A DNA stretch of 64,000 bases from Simmondsia chinensis (GCA_018398585.1 JAGTTD010000001.1:16819750-16883749), one strand, 5' to 3'; counted from the stretch's first letter, positions 1 through 11,682 are shown. Notes: generated from the letters alone by a model not told the origin. Numbers and translations are program-made.

Positions 1-116
1 TTCTACTCTAAGTGCTCTAATAAGTGCCTATTGTTGTGACCATAGTTGAGAACTGTGAACCCAATAGTTGGCATCAGAGTTTATTTTTCAACAAATTTTT
101 TATGTTCTTCCCAACG
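1..116 (+). mobile_element. 3' end of 5' LTR, copia element A
   Basis: The end of a long copia LTR that enters from outside the window. The same sequence recurs at the ends of the LTRs near 5100-5194, 7100-7214 and 50280-50378, and inverted near 16814, 53040 and 59513. It ends in a CCCAACG that stands for the usual CCCAACA and is followed at once by a tRNA-iMet type primer-binding site, which fixes the LTR boundary. Confidence 0.85.
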
Positions 117-118
117 AT

Positions 119-132
119 TGGTATCAGAGCCA
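119..132 (+). promoter_or_regulatory. Primer-binding site of element A (tRNA-iMet)
   Basis: TGGTATCAGAGCCA is the standard plant Ty1/copia PBS complementary to the 3' end of initiator tRNA-Met. It lies two to three bases beyond the LTR end, the normal spacing. Confidence 0.9.
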
Positions 133-1800
133 GCCCCTGATTACATTCATAATATACATAAATAGGTATAATAAGATCGAAATAAATAGATTTGCGAATT
201 AATAAAATAGAGATTTTATTAAGAAGGAAAATTAGTTTAATTTGATGTAGCAATTTAAATTGTTTAAATTGGTTAAAAGATTTAATAATTAACTAGGTTG
301 TTTATAGTAATGATTTAAATTGTTTAAATCGTTAATTCGGAACAACCCAAAAATTTGATATTTTGTTGTTCGTATAATGAGATTGTATGTTATCTGTCAT
401 GATTTACGAAATCGGACAAAATTGATCTAATAAGATTATATTCAAATATTTTTTATACTAGACAAAATTAATCTAATGAGATTAGATTCAATTAATTTTT
501 AAAAAATTGGATAAAGTTGATCTAATGAGATTAGATTTAATTATTTTATATGAAATCTGATAAAATTGATTTAATGAGATTATATTCAATTTATTTTAAA
601 ATTAAATATTTTAATTTTAAAATTTAAAAAAAAATTTGTCAGTGGACGCTGACGTCAGCAATTAAATAAATAAAAAAAAGTATTTTTTTTTTCCTTTGAG
701 ACATGTAGGTGTCAGTACTGATTTACATAATAATTATAAATTAATTATTTTATTAATTAATTTTCTTTTAGAATGAGATTCTAAATTAAATTATGAGATA
801 ATTTAAGTTGTAAATCAGAATTATTTTAAATAAAAGTTATTTGATATTATTTTAGAGTACGATTCTAAAATAGACTATGAGATAGTCTAAAGTTTGTTTA
901 TTTTTTAGAATAAGATTCTAAAATAGACTATGAGATAGTCTAAGCACAAAATCGCTATTGATTTTAAATAAAATTATTTTTAATTTAATTTTGAAATCCG
1001 AATTTTAAAAGCAGATTATGTGATAATCTAAATTAAATGTTGGTATTATTTTAATTAAAATTAATTAATTAATTTTATTGATTTGTTTTAGAATGAGATT
1101 CTAATGCAAGATTATGAGATTATATTATAAAACGATAGTGTTTTTGACTAAATTGATTAATTAATTCTGATTAATTTTAGAATGAGATTCTAAAGGGGAT
1201 TATGAGATAATCCAGGTTGTAAATGCAAGATTAATTAAATACCACTGGTTATAAAAATCAAGTGGGAGCAATATTTGAATTATTGTAACCTCACGGTCTC
1301 CACTACCGGTCTAGCAGTATAGTAGATCGATAGACCTCCCTGCGGAGGATGTCGGTTTGTAGATTACAGGGTTAGATTTCTTTTAGGATAAACCGAAGTG
1401 CAAAGAAGCAATGCGACCACGCTGCCGTGGAGTATTTCGTGTATTTGTATGGAGGTTTAGGTAATGGTTTACACTTGACTAGGGTGATGCATTAGCCTCC
1501 CAGAGGAGCTCTGTTGTGTCATGTTAGAGAATAAGATAAAGTGGTGAGTTAATTATGTTTAGTAAGAGTTACAAGAAAACAGGTTAATTGAGAATAGTTC
1601 TCACCTGAACTAGCTTCGTCCGACCCCGCTGCCGGAGAGTAAGGAGTGGTGTGTTTGGGTCATCATTGTATGCATGATAGTACAGTTTGGTGGATAACTG
1701 ACTTATTGTGTATGCTAAATTGAAAGAATATATATCATTGCATTATACATGACTCATATAAGGTTGTTACACAAATGTTTGCATTTACAGTATGTTTGAT
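133..1800 (+). other. AT-rich untranslated leader of element A with palindrome arrays
   Basis: About 1.7 kb with no reading frame. From about 370 to 1213 it holds many short inverted repeats, each centred on ATGAGAT or ATAAGAT, with arms of 6-9 bp that differ from site to site (see findings). From about 1290 to 1700 it becomes less AT-rich. The same leader is recognisable in element C (about 45985-47521) and inverted in element D (about 57650-59496). Confidence 0.75.
648..659 (+). promoter_or_regulatory. TGACGTCA bZIP-type palindrome in the leader
   Basis: A 12-bp perfect palindrome, GCTGACGTCAGC, holds the TGACGTCA core typical of plant bZIP (TGA/as-1-like) sites. Two copies sit in the equivalent leader of element D at 58853-58864 and 58886-58897; the site is degraded in element C near 46423. 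The binding role is inferred from the motif only. Confidence 0.45.
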
Positions 1801-3990
1801 ATGGATACGGCTAGCGAACTTCACTTGATTTTGAATAAATAATGTAGTCACGGGACCAAATTACTTCGCCTCGAAAAATAAGTTAGACTTACTCACTACT
1901 CATAAGGGACCAATTAGAAAGGAAGGAAAGGGCAAGGTTGTTGTTGTAGCAACCAAGTCCATAAGGAAGTCAGCAAAAGAAAAGTGTTTCTTTTCCAAGA
2001 AAACTAGGCATTGGAGAAGAAACTACACTAAATACATAGCTACTCTTCCTAAAAGGACTGTTAAGCCATCTGGTGGAGATATATTGATATCTCACTTAGT
2101 TAAGTCATGCGCAGTTGAGAGGCCATCAGTTTCCTGGTGGGTGGACTCAGGTTCAACTGACCAAATCTGTAATATGTTACAGGAGCTCAGGCTAGGCTAA
2201 AGGCTATACAATGGGTGTTGTACCTGATCACCAGGGATAGTACAATAGCAGTGGTCTTAAGTGTAGGAGATGTTAGCTTAGAACTTAGTAATAGACTTTT
2301 GTTTTAAAAGATTGTTTATTTGTAGCTACTCTGCACAGGAATTTGATTTCTGTATCTTGTTTAATGGAAATTGTTATTCAGTTGATTTTGATAATGAAAA
2401 TTTTAATATGAGAAATAAATTATTTATTTGCACATGTACACGAATAAATTGTTTATTCGTATTATTTTCTTATCAAAACTATGGTAATTGTTTAAATGAA
2501 TTTAACATAAGTTCACTTGTTCAATCTTCAAATGGAAAACACATTGAAAGGGATATTGCCTACACATGGCACCAAGGTTTAGGTCACACTAATTCGAACA
2601 GGATCCAAAGACTGGTGAAAGATGGACTGATAGAGGTTTTGGACATGAGGTCATTGCCAGTTTGCGAATTCTGCTTAAAATGAAAGGTGACCAATTCTGT
2701 CTTTAAGATTAAAGGCAACAGGGTTGGTGGCTTGCTTGAGCTGGTTCACATAGATGTATGTGGACCAATACATGTTCAGGCAAGAGGTGGGTATGAGTAC
2801 TTATTCACGTTTAGTGATGATTACTCAAGATATATATATGTTTACCTAATTAGACAATAGTCGGACTTTTTGAAAAGTTCAAAGAGTACAAAGCTGAAGT
2901 TGAAAAGCAATTAGGAAAACAAGTTAAATTACTTCGATTAGATCGAGGTGGTGAATATTTTTCAGATGAGTCTTTAGAGTTCCTAACTACAAATGAGATA
3001 GGATCTCAACTTTTTGCTTTGCGTACACCGCAGTAGAATGGTGTTGCAGATAAAAGGAACAAAGACAGTCTTTCCTACAGTTCTTTTGATCAAAAGGGTT
3101 TTTAATACTATGCAAGACACTTGGAGAATGATTTTGCAAGTAAGCTACAAAAACAAAAATAAAATAGTATTAAAGGAAAATGACACTAATTCTAAACAGC
3201 TAGACACAACTCAAGATATAGTGAATTCATTAGATGCACCTACTGATAGGAACAAAAATGTTCCAGGCACACGAAAGCTTAGGTGTGGTGGGAAGATTGT
3301 CAGGATACCTGACAAGTTCATAGCGAGAGCCTTAGTGGCTGACCGTGACATTGAATCGGATCCGTTTAGCCACAATGAAGCAATCAAGCTTTCTAGTTTT
3401 GTGTAATCGGTTGCTTGAACCATGCGTATACAAATGACATTTAGAGAAAGTAGTGACTTTTTGGTGTTATATGTCAACGATATACTACTCATTGAGAATG
3501 ATTTGGAGTGTCATTAGTTGTAAAGGTTTGGTTGTCATGATAGCTTCATATGGAGGATTCTAGGAAAGGTTTTTTACCTTTCAGGCATGGAGTCCCTTTC
3601 TCTCTTTTGAATAATGTTCTAGGACACCTCTAGAGGAAGAGCAATTGAGGAATATTCCATATGCTTTGGCAGTGGGAGCCTCAGGTATGCCATGTTGTGC
3701 ATGAGACTTGATGTTTGCTATGCTATGGTATAGTAAGCAAGTGTTAGTCTAACTCAGTTTCGAAGCACTTGCTCGATACGAAGCGTTCTCTCTAATACTT
3801 GAGAAGTACTATAGATTATATGCGGATCTTTCAAAGTGGCGAACTAGTTCCAGTTGGATATATTGTTATAAGACTTCCAGTCAAATATATAGTGCTAGAC
3901 GTTCGACGTCTATGCATGTCTTTACCCTTGGAGTGGGAGCCATTAGTGAGAGGAATGTCAAGCAGTAGTGTATTGCTGACTTCACAATAG
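1801..3990 (+). pseudogene. Decayed, internally deleted copia gag-pol of element A
   Basis: Ty1/copia polyprotein remnant with many stops and frameshifts. In order: a short gag N-terminus at 1801; a zinc-knuckle remnant near 1970-2030 after a jump that removes most of gag; the protease motif VDSGST at 2141-2158; a GAG-pre-integrase segment (GLGHTNSNR, about 2570-2690); an integrase core (HIDVCGP, then a DRGGEYF segment) about 2740-3050; a pol linker about 3180-3400; only the C-terminal half of RT, with YVND for YVDD near 3470; and RNase H about 3820-3990. Most of gag and the N-terminal half of RT are missing, not just mutated, and elements C and D lack the same parts. It cannot encode active proteins. 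Confidence 0.8.
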
Positions 3991-4081
3991 AGTAATTGTG
4001 CTCACTAAAGGTTAGGCTTAGTAGATTTTCGGTACAAACTTAAAAGGGGAGAATATGGACTTTGTCATAAATTGGATTTAG

Positions 4082-4096
4082 GACAAGTGGGAGATT
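4082..4096 (+). other. Polypurine tract of element A
   Basis: GGACAAGTGGGAGAT lies directly before the TGTTAGGAAC start of the 3' LTR. The same tract precedes the LTRs at 9667, 20813, 51309 and, inverted, 55265. It primes plus-strand synthesis in copia elements. Confidence 0.75.
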
Positions 4097-5194
4097 GTTA
4101 GGAACAGTGTCCTGAAATCCAGATTTATTTTGGATATATTATTTTATTTATGAATAAAATTGAAGTTGGAGTCGTTTCCTAGTTAAATTTGTGTAAGTGA
4201 GCATTTATACTGCATGTGATTTTCTTTTGGGAGACATCCATGAGATGAGTGTAGTCCTCATACTACAATTTACGAGTTTGTTCTAAGTAGTTTATGAGAC
4301 TAAGCCACAGATAGACTTAGAACAAATGGTATGGATTGTTGTTTGAAAGACTCGTAGTCGAAGACAAGTTTGGACCACTTGTATATTAAGGCTATAACGT
4401 GACACTGAGTTGGACCATGTGGGTTACTTATGTCTAGACTACTATCGGAAATGAGTGATTCACGTTGTACTGTTTGAACGACGACTCTAAATCTTGAGGG
4501 TATTCTGGGCTTGTGCATGGAGAGTTAGTTACTTTGGTGTACTATAAGTAAGGTCTCGGGGTCTCGATGTTGAAGAATATTGTTGTCTTTCTGTTTTTCT
4601 TTTATTAGAGTTACTTTGGTGTACTATAAGTAAGGTCTCGGGGTCTCGATATTGAAGAATATTGTTGTCTTTCTGTTTTTCTTTTATTAGAGTAATTCCA
4701 GGTATATTCTTCTTTCTTTATTCTTTTTCGCTTTTCTATTTATTTACAATGTTCGTTACTATACCTGTTTAAGTTTACGTATTGTTATGAATATAGTAGA
4801 GTAAAAGGCATATAGATCTAAATTAAGAATTTAGATCTGTTGATTTAAATTATGAATTTAAGTTAGTAGATTTAAAACTAGGAATTTTAAATCGACCTTA
4901 GGTTTAGAATTATTGTAAACCCATTCCGCTGCGTAAACTTTAGGCATAATTTTTGAAATTCATCCCTACAATCAGTATTAGGGCGAAGGGTTTATAGAGA
5001 TAAACTTATTCCCGGGAACTCTCACACATGAGGCCTCACTAAGCGTGACTCTCGGACTGGGGGCTTAGGTAGAGAGAAGAGTCTTTTACTCTAAGTGCTC
5101 TAATAGGTGACTATTGTTGTGACCATAGTTGAGAACTATGAACCCAATAGTCGGCATCAGAGTTTATTTTTCAACAAATTTTTTATGTTTTTCT
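4097..5194 (+). mobile_element. 3' LTR of element A, internally deleted
   Basis: Starts TGTTAGGAAC and ends near 5194 in a degenerate CTCGACA where related LTRs have CCCAACA. It is about half the length of the intact relative at 48191-50378 (2188 bp). The missing piece lies between two AAGGTCT heptamers that are separate in the intact LTR, so the deletion appears to have joined them at about 4550. An 82-bp tandem duplication lies across the junction. Confidence 0.75.
4529..4692 (+). repeat. 82-bp tandem duplication in the LTR
   Basis: Positions 4529-4610 and 4611-4692 are head-to-tail copies starting TTACTTTGGTG and ending TTATTAGAG, with one difference seen by eye (GATGT against GATAT). Each copy contains the deletion junction, so the duplication came after the deletion. 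Confidence 0.85.
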
Positions 5195-6035
5195 CGACAC
5201 AAATGGTATTGATTATTGTTTGAAAGACTCGTAGTCGAAGACAAGTTTGGACCACTTGTATGTTAAGACTATAACGTGACACCTTAGATGACTTATCTTG
5301 GTCATGTGGATGGAGATCCAAAAGTGTTAGGTTAGTGTGTTTAATAAGATTGACACACTGAGTTGGACCATGTGGATTATTTATTTCCATACCACTATCA
5401 GAGATGAGTGATTCATACTGTACTGTTTGAACCACGACTCTAAATCTTGAGGATATTCTGGACTTGTGCATGGAGCATTAGTAACTTTGGTGTACTATAA
5501 GTAAGGTCTATACGAATGACTGAAATCCCACGTACACTAGGTAGCGGCGTAAAGTGTGACAAGGATCAGGTATTCAATAGGGAATCTACAATCCCTTATG
5601 AGATACAGGTGTCCCCTTAGTTGATTTGCAAATATTTGAATAGTTCGGAAACTTTGGCCAAAGTATTCCAAGTGTTTGACATTTGAAATTTATACTGTGA
5701 ATATGTTCAAGTATAAATCAATTGTTCAATGAAGGGCGAGTCGATAACTAATGGAGAAGCTGTGAGAAGGATAATAGTAGTGGTTATATTAATCCTTTGT
5801 CATGGACATCTAGTGGAGGGATTGTTGTCACCAATACAGTCTATTAGGGAGATATCGAATAAACAATTTAAGTCTGGAGTGTAGTAAGATTTATTTAGTG
5901 GAATTAAATCTCATTAAATGGTAGTTAAATTATTTCATGAGATGATTAATTTAACCCATTTTGAGCTAGATTTAAATTGTTCCTAAGATCCCTACGCAAG
6001 CCTCTGTATTTATTGCCATCAAAAAAATATTAAAG

Positions 6036-6166
6036 AATTCATGAGATGAATTATTTATCCATGAGATGGGTAACTTAATTTTGCCAAACATTATTCATGA
6101 GATGAATAAAAGGTGAAAATTATAAAATAAAGTAATTTTAAAAATTAAAATTCATAAGATGAATTT
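6036..6166. repeat. Cluster of ATGAGAT-centred palindromes in U3
   Basis: Four inverted repeats in 131 bp: AATTCAT-GAG-ATGAATT (6036-6052), TATCCAT-GAG-ATGGGTA with one wobble pair (6056-6072), TTATTCAT-GAG-ATGAATAA (6091-6109) and AAATTCAT-AAG-ATGAATTT (6148-6166). They lie about 300-430 bp before the TATA box. Confidence 0.75.
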
Positions 6167-6466
6167 TTACATGTGGGAAACAAAAAAAAAAAAAAAAGAA
6201 GGACGAAAATCGCACAGGACTCGCGATCCGTGTGCTTCGGATCTGACTAACCAATGCGCAACAATGTTCTAAGGGGGCTATCTGCATCCCCGCTCGAGGA
6301 CAAATTAGAAGCTGCCATGTGTGACGCTCAATACCAATAGGCGCATTTTCGCCGGGGATTGAAACGACGCATTTTGATTCGATTTTGTTTTGAAACGCTG
6401 CGTTTATAAATACAACAACGAATCCCACATTGAAAATCTACTATTTTTTTCGCTCCGGTCGTCTAC

Positions 6467-6473
6467 TATAAAT
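6467..6473 (+). promoter_or_regulatory. LTR TATA box
   Basis: TATAAAT follows a CCCACAT block and a cytosine-rich CGCTCCGGTC, the order seen in every A-family LTR. The best-kept copy, TATAAATA, is at 49629-49636 in the solo LTR. It should mark the pol II start and the U3/R border. Confidence 0.55.
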
Positions 6474-7214
6474 GGCGGCACCTATTTCATTAGTTTGGCA
6501 TTCAATCAAAACAAATTATTTTGGGTTTCTGGAAATTGTTTCGGAGACCTAATTGGAGAGAAAAATTTCTGTTGAAATTTTTCTTTCCTCAGTTTAATAT
6601 TTTTTGGAGCCCACCCTTCGGGCAGTTTGAGGTCATTGCGTAGAAGATCGTGGGGTCTCGATTTTCTTGATATTCTTTATAATGGGAGCAATTCCAGGTA
6701 TGTTCTTCTTTTCTTCTTCTTCTTTTAGTTTTCGCTTTTCTATTTATTTATAATATTCGTTATTATGCCTATTTAAGTTTATGTATTGTTATGAATATAT
6801 TAGAGTAAAAAGCATGTAGATCTAAATTAAGAATTTAGATCTGTTGATTTAAATTATGAATTTAAGTTAGTAGATTTAAAATTTGGAATTTTAAATTGTC
6901 CATAGGTTTAGAGTTATGAATTCTAAACCTGTTCCGCTTGTTAACTTTATAAAACTATGGAAAATTTTTGAAATTCATCCCAACAACCGGTATTAGGGCA
7001 AAGGGTTTATAGAGGTCAACCTATTCCCAAGAACTCTCGCACGTGAGGTGTCACGAAGCATCACTCTCCGACCGGAGGCTTAGGTAGAGAGAAGAGTCTC
7101 CAATACTAAGTGCTCTAATAGGTGCCTATTGTTATGACCATAGTTGAGAACTGTGAACCTAATAGTCGGCATCACAGTTTATTTTTCTAACAAAATTCAC
7201 ATATTTTCCCAACA

Positions 7215-7780
7215 ATGGTGGTGTAGGACAGCACACTTGATGGACACACTGCTACTGCAATGACGTGAGGATGAGCTTGAGGCTCTTAATGTTGTTAATA
7301 GCCTATAGCGGCAAGGCAGGGGGAGCGCATTTGATGGACTAATCGACCTGCCATGATGTTAAGGATGAGCTCTATCCTCTTAATGCAATCCATAGCCTAT
7401 GATGGTGGTGTGAGGCAGCACACTTTATAGCCTCACCTACGATAATGTGAGGGTGGTGAGACATTCTCTCTTAAAAGAAAGGGCTTACTCTCTAGAGCAT
7501 TTTTGAGTACCCAGGTATCAGATTTGATTTGTTGAGGACCTCATACGTCCAGATTGCAGAGTGCGTTTCAACTCGAGAACCACATGAACGGGATGTGTGT
7601 GCTCTTCACAATGACCGCTTATGGTTCAAGACTATGTTCGCCATTGGGTGGTTGTGGGACATACATGTTCATTAGGTGCCACTTTAAGTCCAAAAGACAT
7701 TGGTAATGTCAAGTGTGGGTCTCATTGCTCAGTAACCTTCTTTTTTTCTTCCTTTCTCAAAATTGAATCATGAGGAGGAT
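7215..7780 (+). other. Non-coding sequence before an LTR, possible element remnant
   Basis: No reading frame. Two diverged copies of a block are visible: a GGTGGTGT...CAGCACACTT motif near 7220 recurs near 7405, and a GGATGAGCT...CTCTTAATG motif recurs near 7272 and 7360. It ends in a purine-rich GAGGAGGAT directly before the LTR at 7781, so it may be the 3' end of that element's internal region. Confidence 0.35.
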
Positions 7781-8864
7781 TGTTGGAATATTGGGGTAGT
7801 GTATTTTAATTTTGCCTATCTTGTGTTTTCCCTCAATCCCACATAAGAAGAATGGTGGTGGAGGGTCTAGTTTATATACCTCTTCTCCATGTACATGGTA
7901 AAGTCTTTAGGGGCCTAGAGTCTGTTTTGTGAACCCTTTGCCGAGCTGGCAGGTCGCGGTGCGGGGAGGAGTTTTTCTAACCCGGACCTTTATTTTTACG
8001 GACATTATTTTTTACATATTGTGAACGAACTCCAGGAGGGAGTTCTAGGACTATGCTCAAGTTCATGGGTTTGAGCTCGAGCTCAAGGGTCCCCTTGTGT
8101 CAAATCTCGAAGCTGTTATGCTCGAGCTTTTGTCTACTAGTCCAGGTTCCAGCTCGAGGTATGCGTTTCGACTGCGTATCTGCTCATTCCTTTCCATAGC
8201 CATTGTTGCCTTAGTTGTGCCTGGATTTCCCACTCCTCCATATCCACCACCTTCCTAATTCAGGCCTGATTTCTTGCCCACTGGTTCTTGCTAACAAGTT
8301 AAGTATTGTTTGCCTATAAATACCATGCTTTGGGACATCGTTCAACACGCTACATAGAAATACAGAAGCTTTGTTTTCTCTACTCTTCCTCACTAATATT
8401 CTCTCTATGTTCTTCTCCTCACTCTAGTTATCAAGCAAGTTAGGGTGTACTCTAACCCATCACCCGAGTGTATACTCTTGTGTTGGGTGCTGTGTTAACC
8501 CTGGGAGCCAAAGTGCCAGAGGTCCCGTATGTACTGTAGCCAGGGCATAAATGACTTAGGGTAGAGGTGACCCCCTCGAGGCGGTAATTCCTCAGTTTGA
8601 TTCCTTTCTCTACCCTTTACTCATTCATGCCTTCGTTCTATTATGTCTATGGTCTAATTCACTTGCTCGCCAAAGCTTGAGACTTGTGTCGATCAAGCCT
8701 AGGCTCGTTTCTGCTCTTCCTATGCCTATGAGCTTGGTTCAATAAAAGCTCTTAAACTTGAAGGTAATAAATTCCTCTCTTAAACTCGGTTTAAGCCATT
8801 TAAGTTCCCTTATCTTACTTGCATTCAGTTTTAGATTGCTTATTGACCCCATTGTTTTCCAACA
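7781..8864 (+). mobile_element. LTR of an unassigned LTR-retrotransposon family
   Basis: A 1084-bp unit with perfect 8-bp termini, TGTTGGAA and TTCCAACA. It has a TATA box (TATAAATA, 8315-8322) and an AATAAA signal at 8741-8746, giving plus orientation and a U3-R-U5 layout. It is unlike the A and B LTRs. The five bases on each side (AGGAT, AGATC) do not match, so it is the 3' LTR of a truncated element or a rearranged solo LTR. Confidence 0.7.
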
Positions 8865-9666
8865 AGATCGTCTAGCTAGTTGCCATGCTTAAGTCCATTA
8901 TGATACTCTTATGCATTGTATCTCATTATATGAGATATAGAAAATGGAAGTCCAGACAACATTTTCTTCATGGTCATCTTGAAAAAGATATCTACATAAT
9001 ATAACTAAACATGTTTGTCATCAAGAATTAGGGGCATACGGTATGTAAAATGAGGAAATCTATTCATAGACCTAAATAAACATCATGTTCGTTGAGTTGT
9101 AGATTCAATGAAGCTATCAAATCCTATGGACCTGAACCATTAGTTAACGAAACATGGATGTACGAGTGCCATAACTAGAAAGTAGTGACATTTTATATGT
9201 TGTGTATGGATGGCATTCTACTCATTAAGAATGGTGTAGAATTATTATTAGCTGTTAAGATGTGTGTGTCTAGCTGTTTCAAAATGAAAGACATAAGATA
9301 AACCCACTAGGTTCTTAGAATCAGACTTTAGTGAGATTGTAAGAAATAATGTTGGGTTTGTCATAGGTTGCCTATGTTTTAAGGATTCCATACATTTGAC
9401 GTTAGAATTTGTGTTTACCCTATGAGTAGGAGTCATTAAGCGATCTTGTACCGCTTAATCACTATGGAAATCGGGTACTTGATAACTTATAAAGTTATAA
9501 AATAGGCTTACTGGCTTCGAAGGTTCCAAATGGTTCTAAAGTTTGTGACCAAAAGAATGAAATAGTAAGACATTAGTATTGAATTTGATATAGATAATGA
9601 GTTGACAGATCCCTAGAGAATAGTTATACAATGCAAGGGTAATTGAGTTTAGGACAAATGGGAGAT
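8865..9666 (+). pseudogene. Copia RT/RNase H remnant (element B1)
   Basis: Decayed pol tail matching the stretch at 20060-20812 of element B2. The RT active-site region is near 9180-9230, where the usual YVDD reads CMDG, and a GGACAAATGGGAGAT polypurine tract ends at 9666. Its 5' half is lost to the LTR unit at 7781-8864. Confidence 0.65.
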
Positions 9667-11596
9667 TATTGGAACCAGTGTCCGAAAAACCCAATTATTT
9701 AGTTTTAATAATTAATAAATAAAAGTTGTTTTTTTTATTTAAAGTTTAATAGTGTTTTACGAGTTAAACATACGTATGATTTTTTTTTCTGAAACATTCC
9801 ATGAGATGGACATAGCCTATAACAAGTCAAAGTTTGGTTTAAGTGGTAAATGATATCGAGCCACAAATAGACTTAAATTAAATTGATATATATTGTCAAA
9901 GTATATTCATAATCAATGATAAGTTTCAACAACTTGTCTGTTAAGACCATAATATGATACTTTAGATGACTTGTCTGTGGTCATGTGGATAGGGATCCAA
10001 AATTGTTATGTTGGTATTTGTCAATAAGATTGGAACACTGAGCTAGACCATTTGGATTATTTATTTCTTAGTTGTTATCATAAATAAATAATTCATTCTA
10101 TTAAAGATGATAACCATAAATGCTAAAATTGTGTTAGAATCGTACACATAGGGTGTTTCATTTTGATGTACTCAAAAGTGAGGTCTCATTGAGTGGGCCA
10201 AAATCCTTTGTATGTCGAGTGATAGCATTTAGAGTAGCAAGAACAAAAAATTCAAAAATGGTAATATGGTCTCTTTTAAAATATAGATATCCTCTTAAAT
10301 AGATTTGCAAGTGTTGAAAAATTTGGATCTTTGGCCAAAGTATTTCAAACAATTGTCATTGAATTGATATGAAATTATGTTTTGCATCATATAATTTTTC
10401 AAAAAAGGCAAGTCAGGAACTTAAAGAAAAGATTTGAGAAATATGATGGTGCTAGTTTTTAATTACAATTGCTCAAGGATGCGTAATAAAGGAGTCGATA
10501 GTTAATGTAATACTAATATGGGAATTATTGAATAATTATATTTAATTATAATATACAATAATATTTATTTAGTGGTATTAAATACTACTAAAGGATAATC
10601 AATATTATATAGGGTTAGTTATTAGATTTGACTTGTTAGGATCTAGAATTAAATTGTCCGTGAGGTCCCTTACAAGTCTCTAGTAATACATCGGTTAAAA
10701 AATATTTAAAATGAATTCATAAGATGATTATTTAGTCATGTGATGAATACATATTTTTTGTCTAAACAAAACTAATTAGATGAATTATTTATTCATCAGA
10801 TAAATAAAATTATTTTATCAAATAGTATTCATAAGGTGAACTTATACATGTGAGAATTTATAGGAAAAAGAAAAAAGTTCGATACACAGTCGAGAATCTG
10901 CTTAATTTACCGCAGACCAGTAAGACAGTGCAATGCGTCTCCGCCTAGTCACCAATTCATGCCTAACACATTTAACCAGTCCAAGACTGCCACCTAGCAT
11001 TGCTGGGTGGCGCGCTCTATGCACGTATCAACGTGCACTGTAGCAACAAATTAGAGGCTTACACGTGGTGGTTAACTTATGGAAGCGAGTTTCTACTTTT
11101 TATTGTGAAACGACAACATTTTATGGTATTTTCTATGTCCCATAATGAGAATTGTATATTAATACTACCCTATTGACCCATTATAAATACAGGTCTTGAA
11201 GGTTGAGTTTAGCTTCCAAAAGTTTCCACAAAATTTTCTTTTCGGAGAATTAAAAAGAAAAATTTGTCTTTGAAATTTCCATAAGGAAATATTATTTTGG
11301 AGCCCGCACTCTAGGTGGTCAATAGGTCATTGCGAAAAAGGTCTAGAGGCCTCGATAATTCCTTTGGGGCAACAAGGTCTACATTTTAGGAACTCATGAT
11401 TCCTTTCTTTTAAGCTTTCCTTTAATTTTCGCACTTTTATTTATGCTTTAATTTCTTGTTTATTATGCTTTGCTATTCTATGTCATTATGAATAATTTTA
11501 GTTTAGATGTCCATAGATTTAGAATTATGAATTTTAAATTATTTGTTGTGCTTTTATATTCAATTTTAAGGAATATTTTTGAAATATTTCCTAACA
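9667..11596 (+). mobile_element. 3' LTR of copia element B1
   Basis: Starts TATTGGAACC (mutated TGTTGGAA) after the polypurine tract and ends TTCCTAACA at 11596. It shares order and motifs with the B2 LTRs (11683 and 20813) and, more distantly, with the A family: a palindrome cluster near 10720-10860, a GC-rich patch near 10900-11050 and TATAAATA near 11183. Confidence 0.7.
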
Positions 11597-11611
11597 GTAA
11601 CAATCACTTGG

Positions 11612-11682
11612 CCTATAACAAGTAGATGGCTTGTAATATGGGTTTCTAACAAGTACAGGGCTTGTGAAAGGTACAAGGCCAT
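11612..11682. repeat. Short array of the 18-bp GGCTTGTAACAAGTACAG repeat
   Basis: About four degenerate units of the same 18-bp repeat that forms the array at 27275-27632. It fills the gap between the end of the B1 LTR and the start of the B2 LTR. Confidence 0.6.

Larger units (their letters stand above)
5195..7214 (+). mobile_element. 5'-truncated A-family LTR
   Basis: A second A LTR fused to the end of the first. It lacks the first 200 or so bases and runs to CCCAACA at 7214. It has a palindrome array (6036-6166), a GC-rich patch (about 6200-6420), a TATA box at 6467 and the two fossil primer-site motifs seen in all A LTRs (about 6980 and 7160). No flanking duplication is visible, as expected for a truncated copy. 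Confidence 0.75.
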
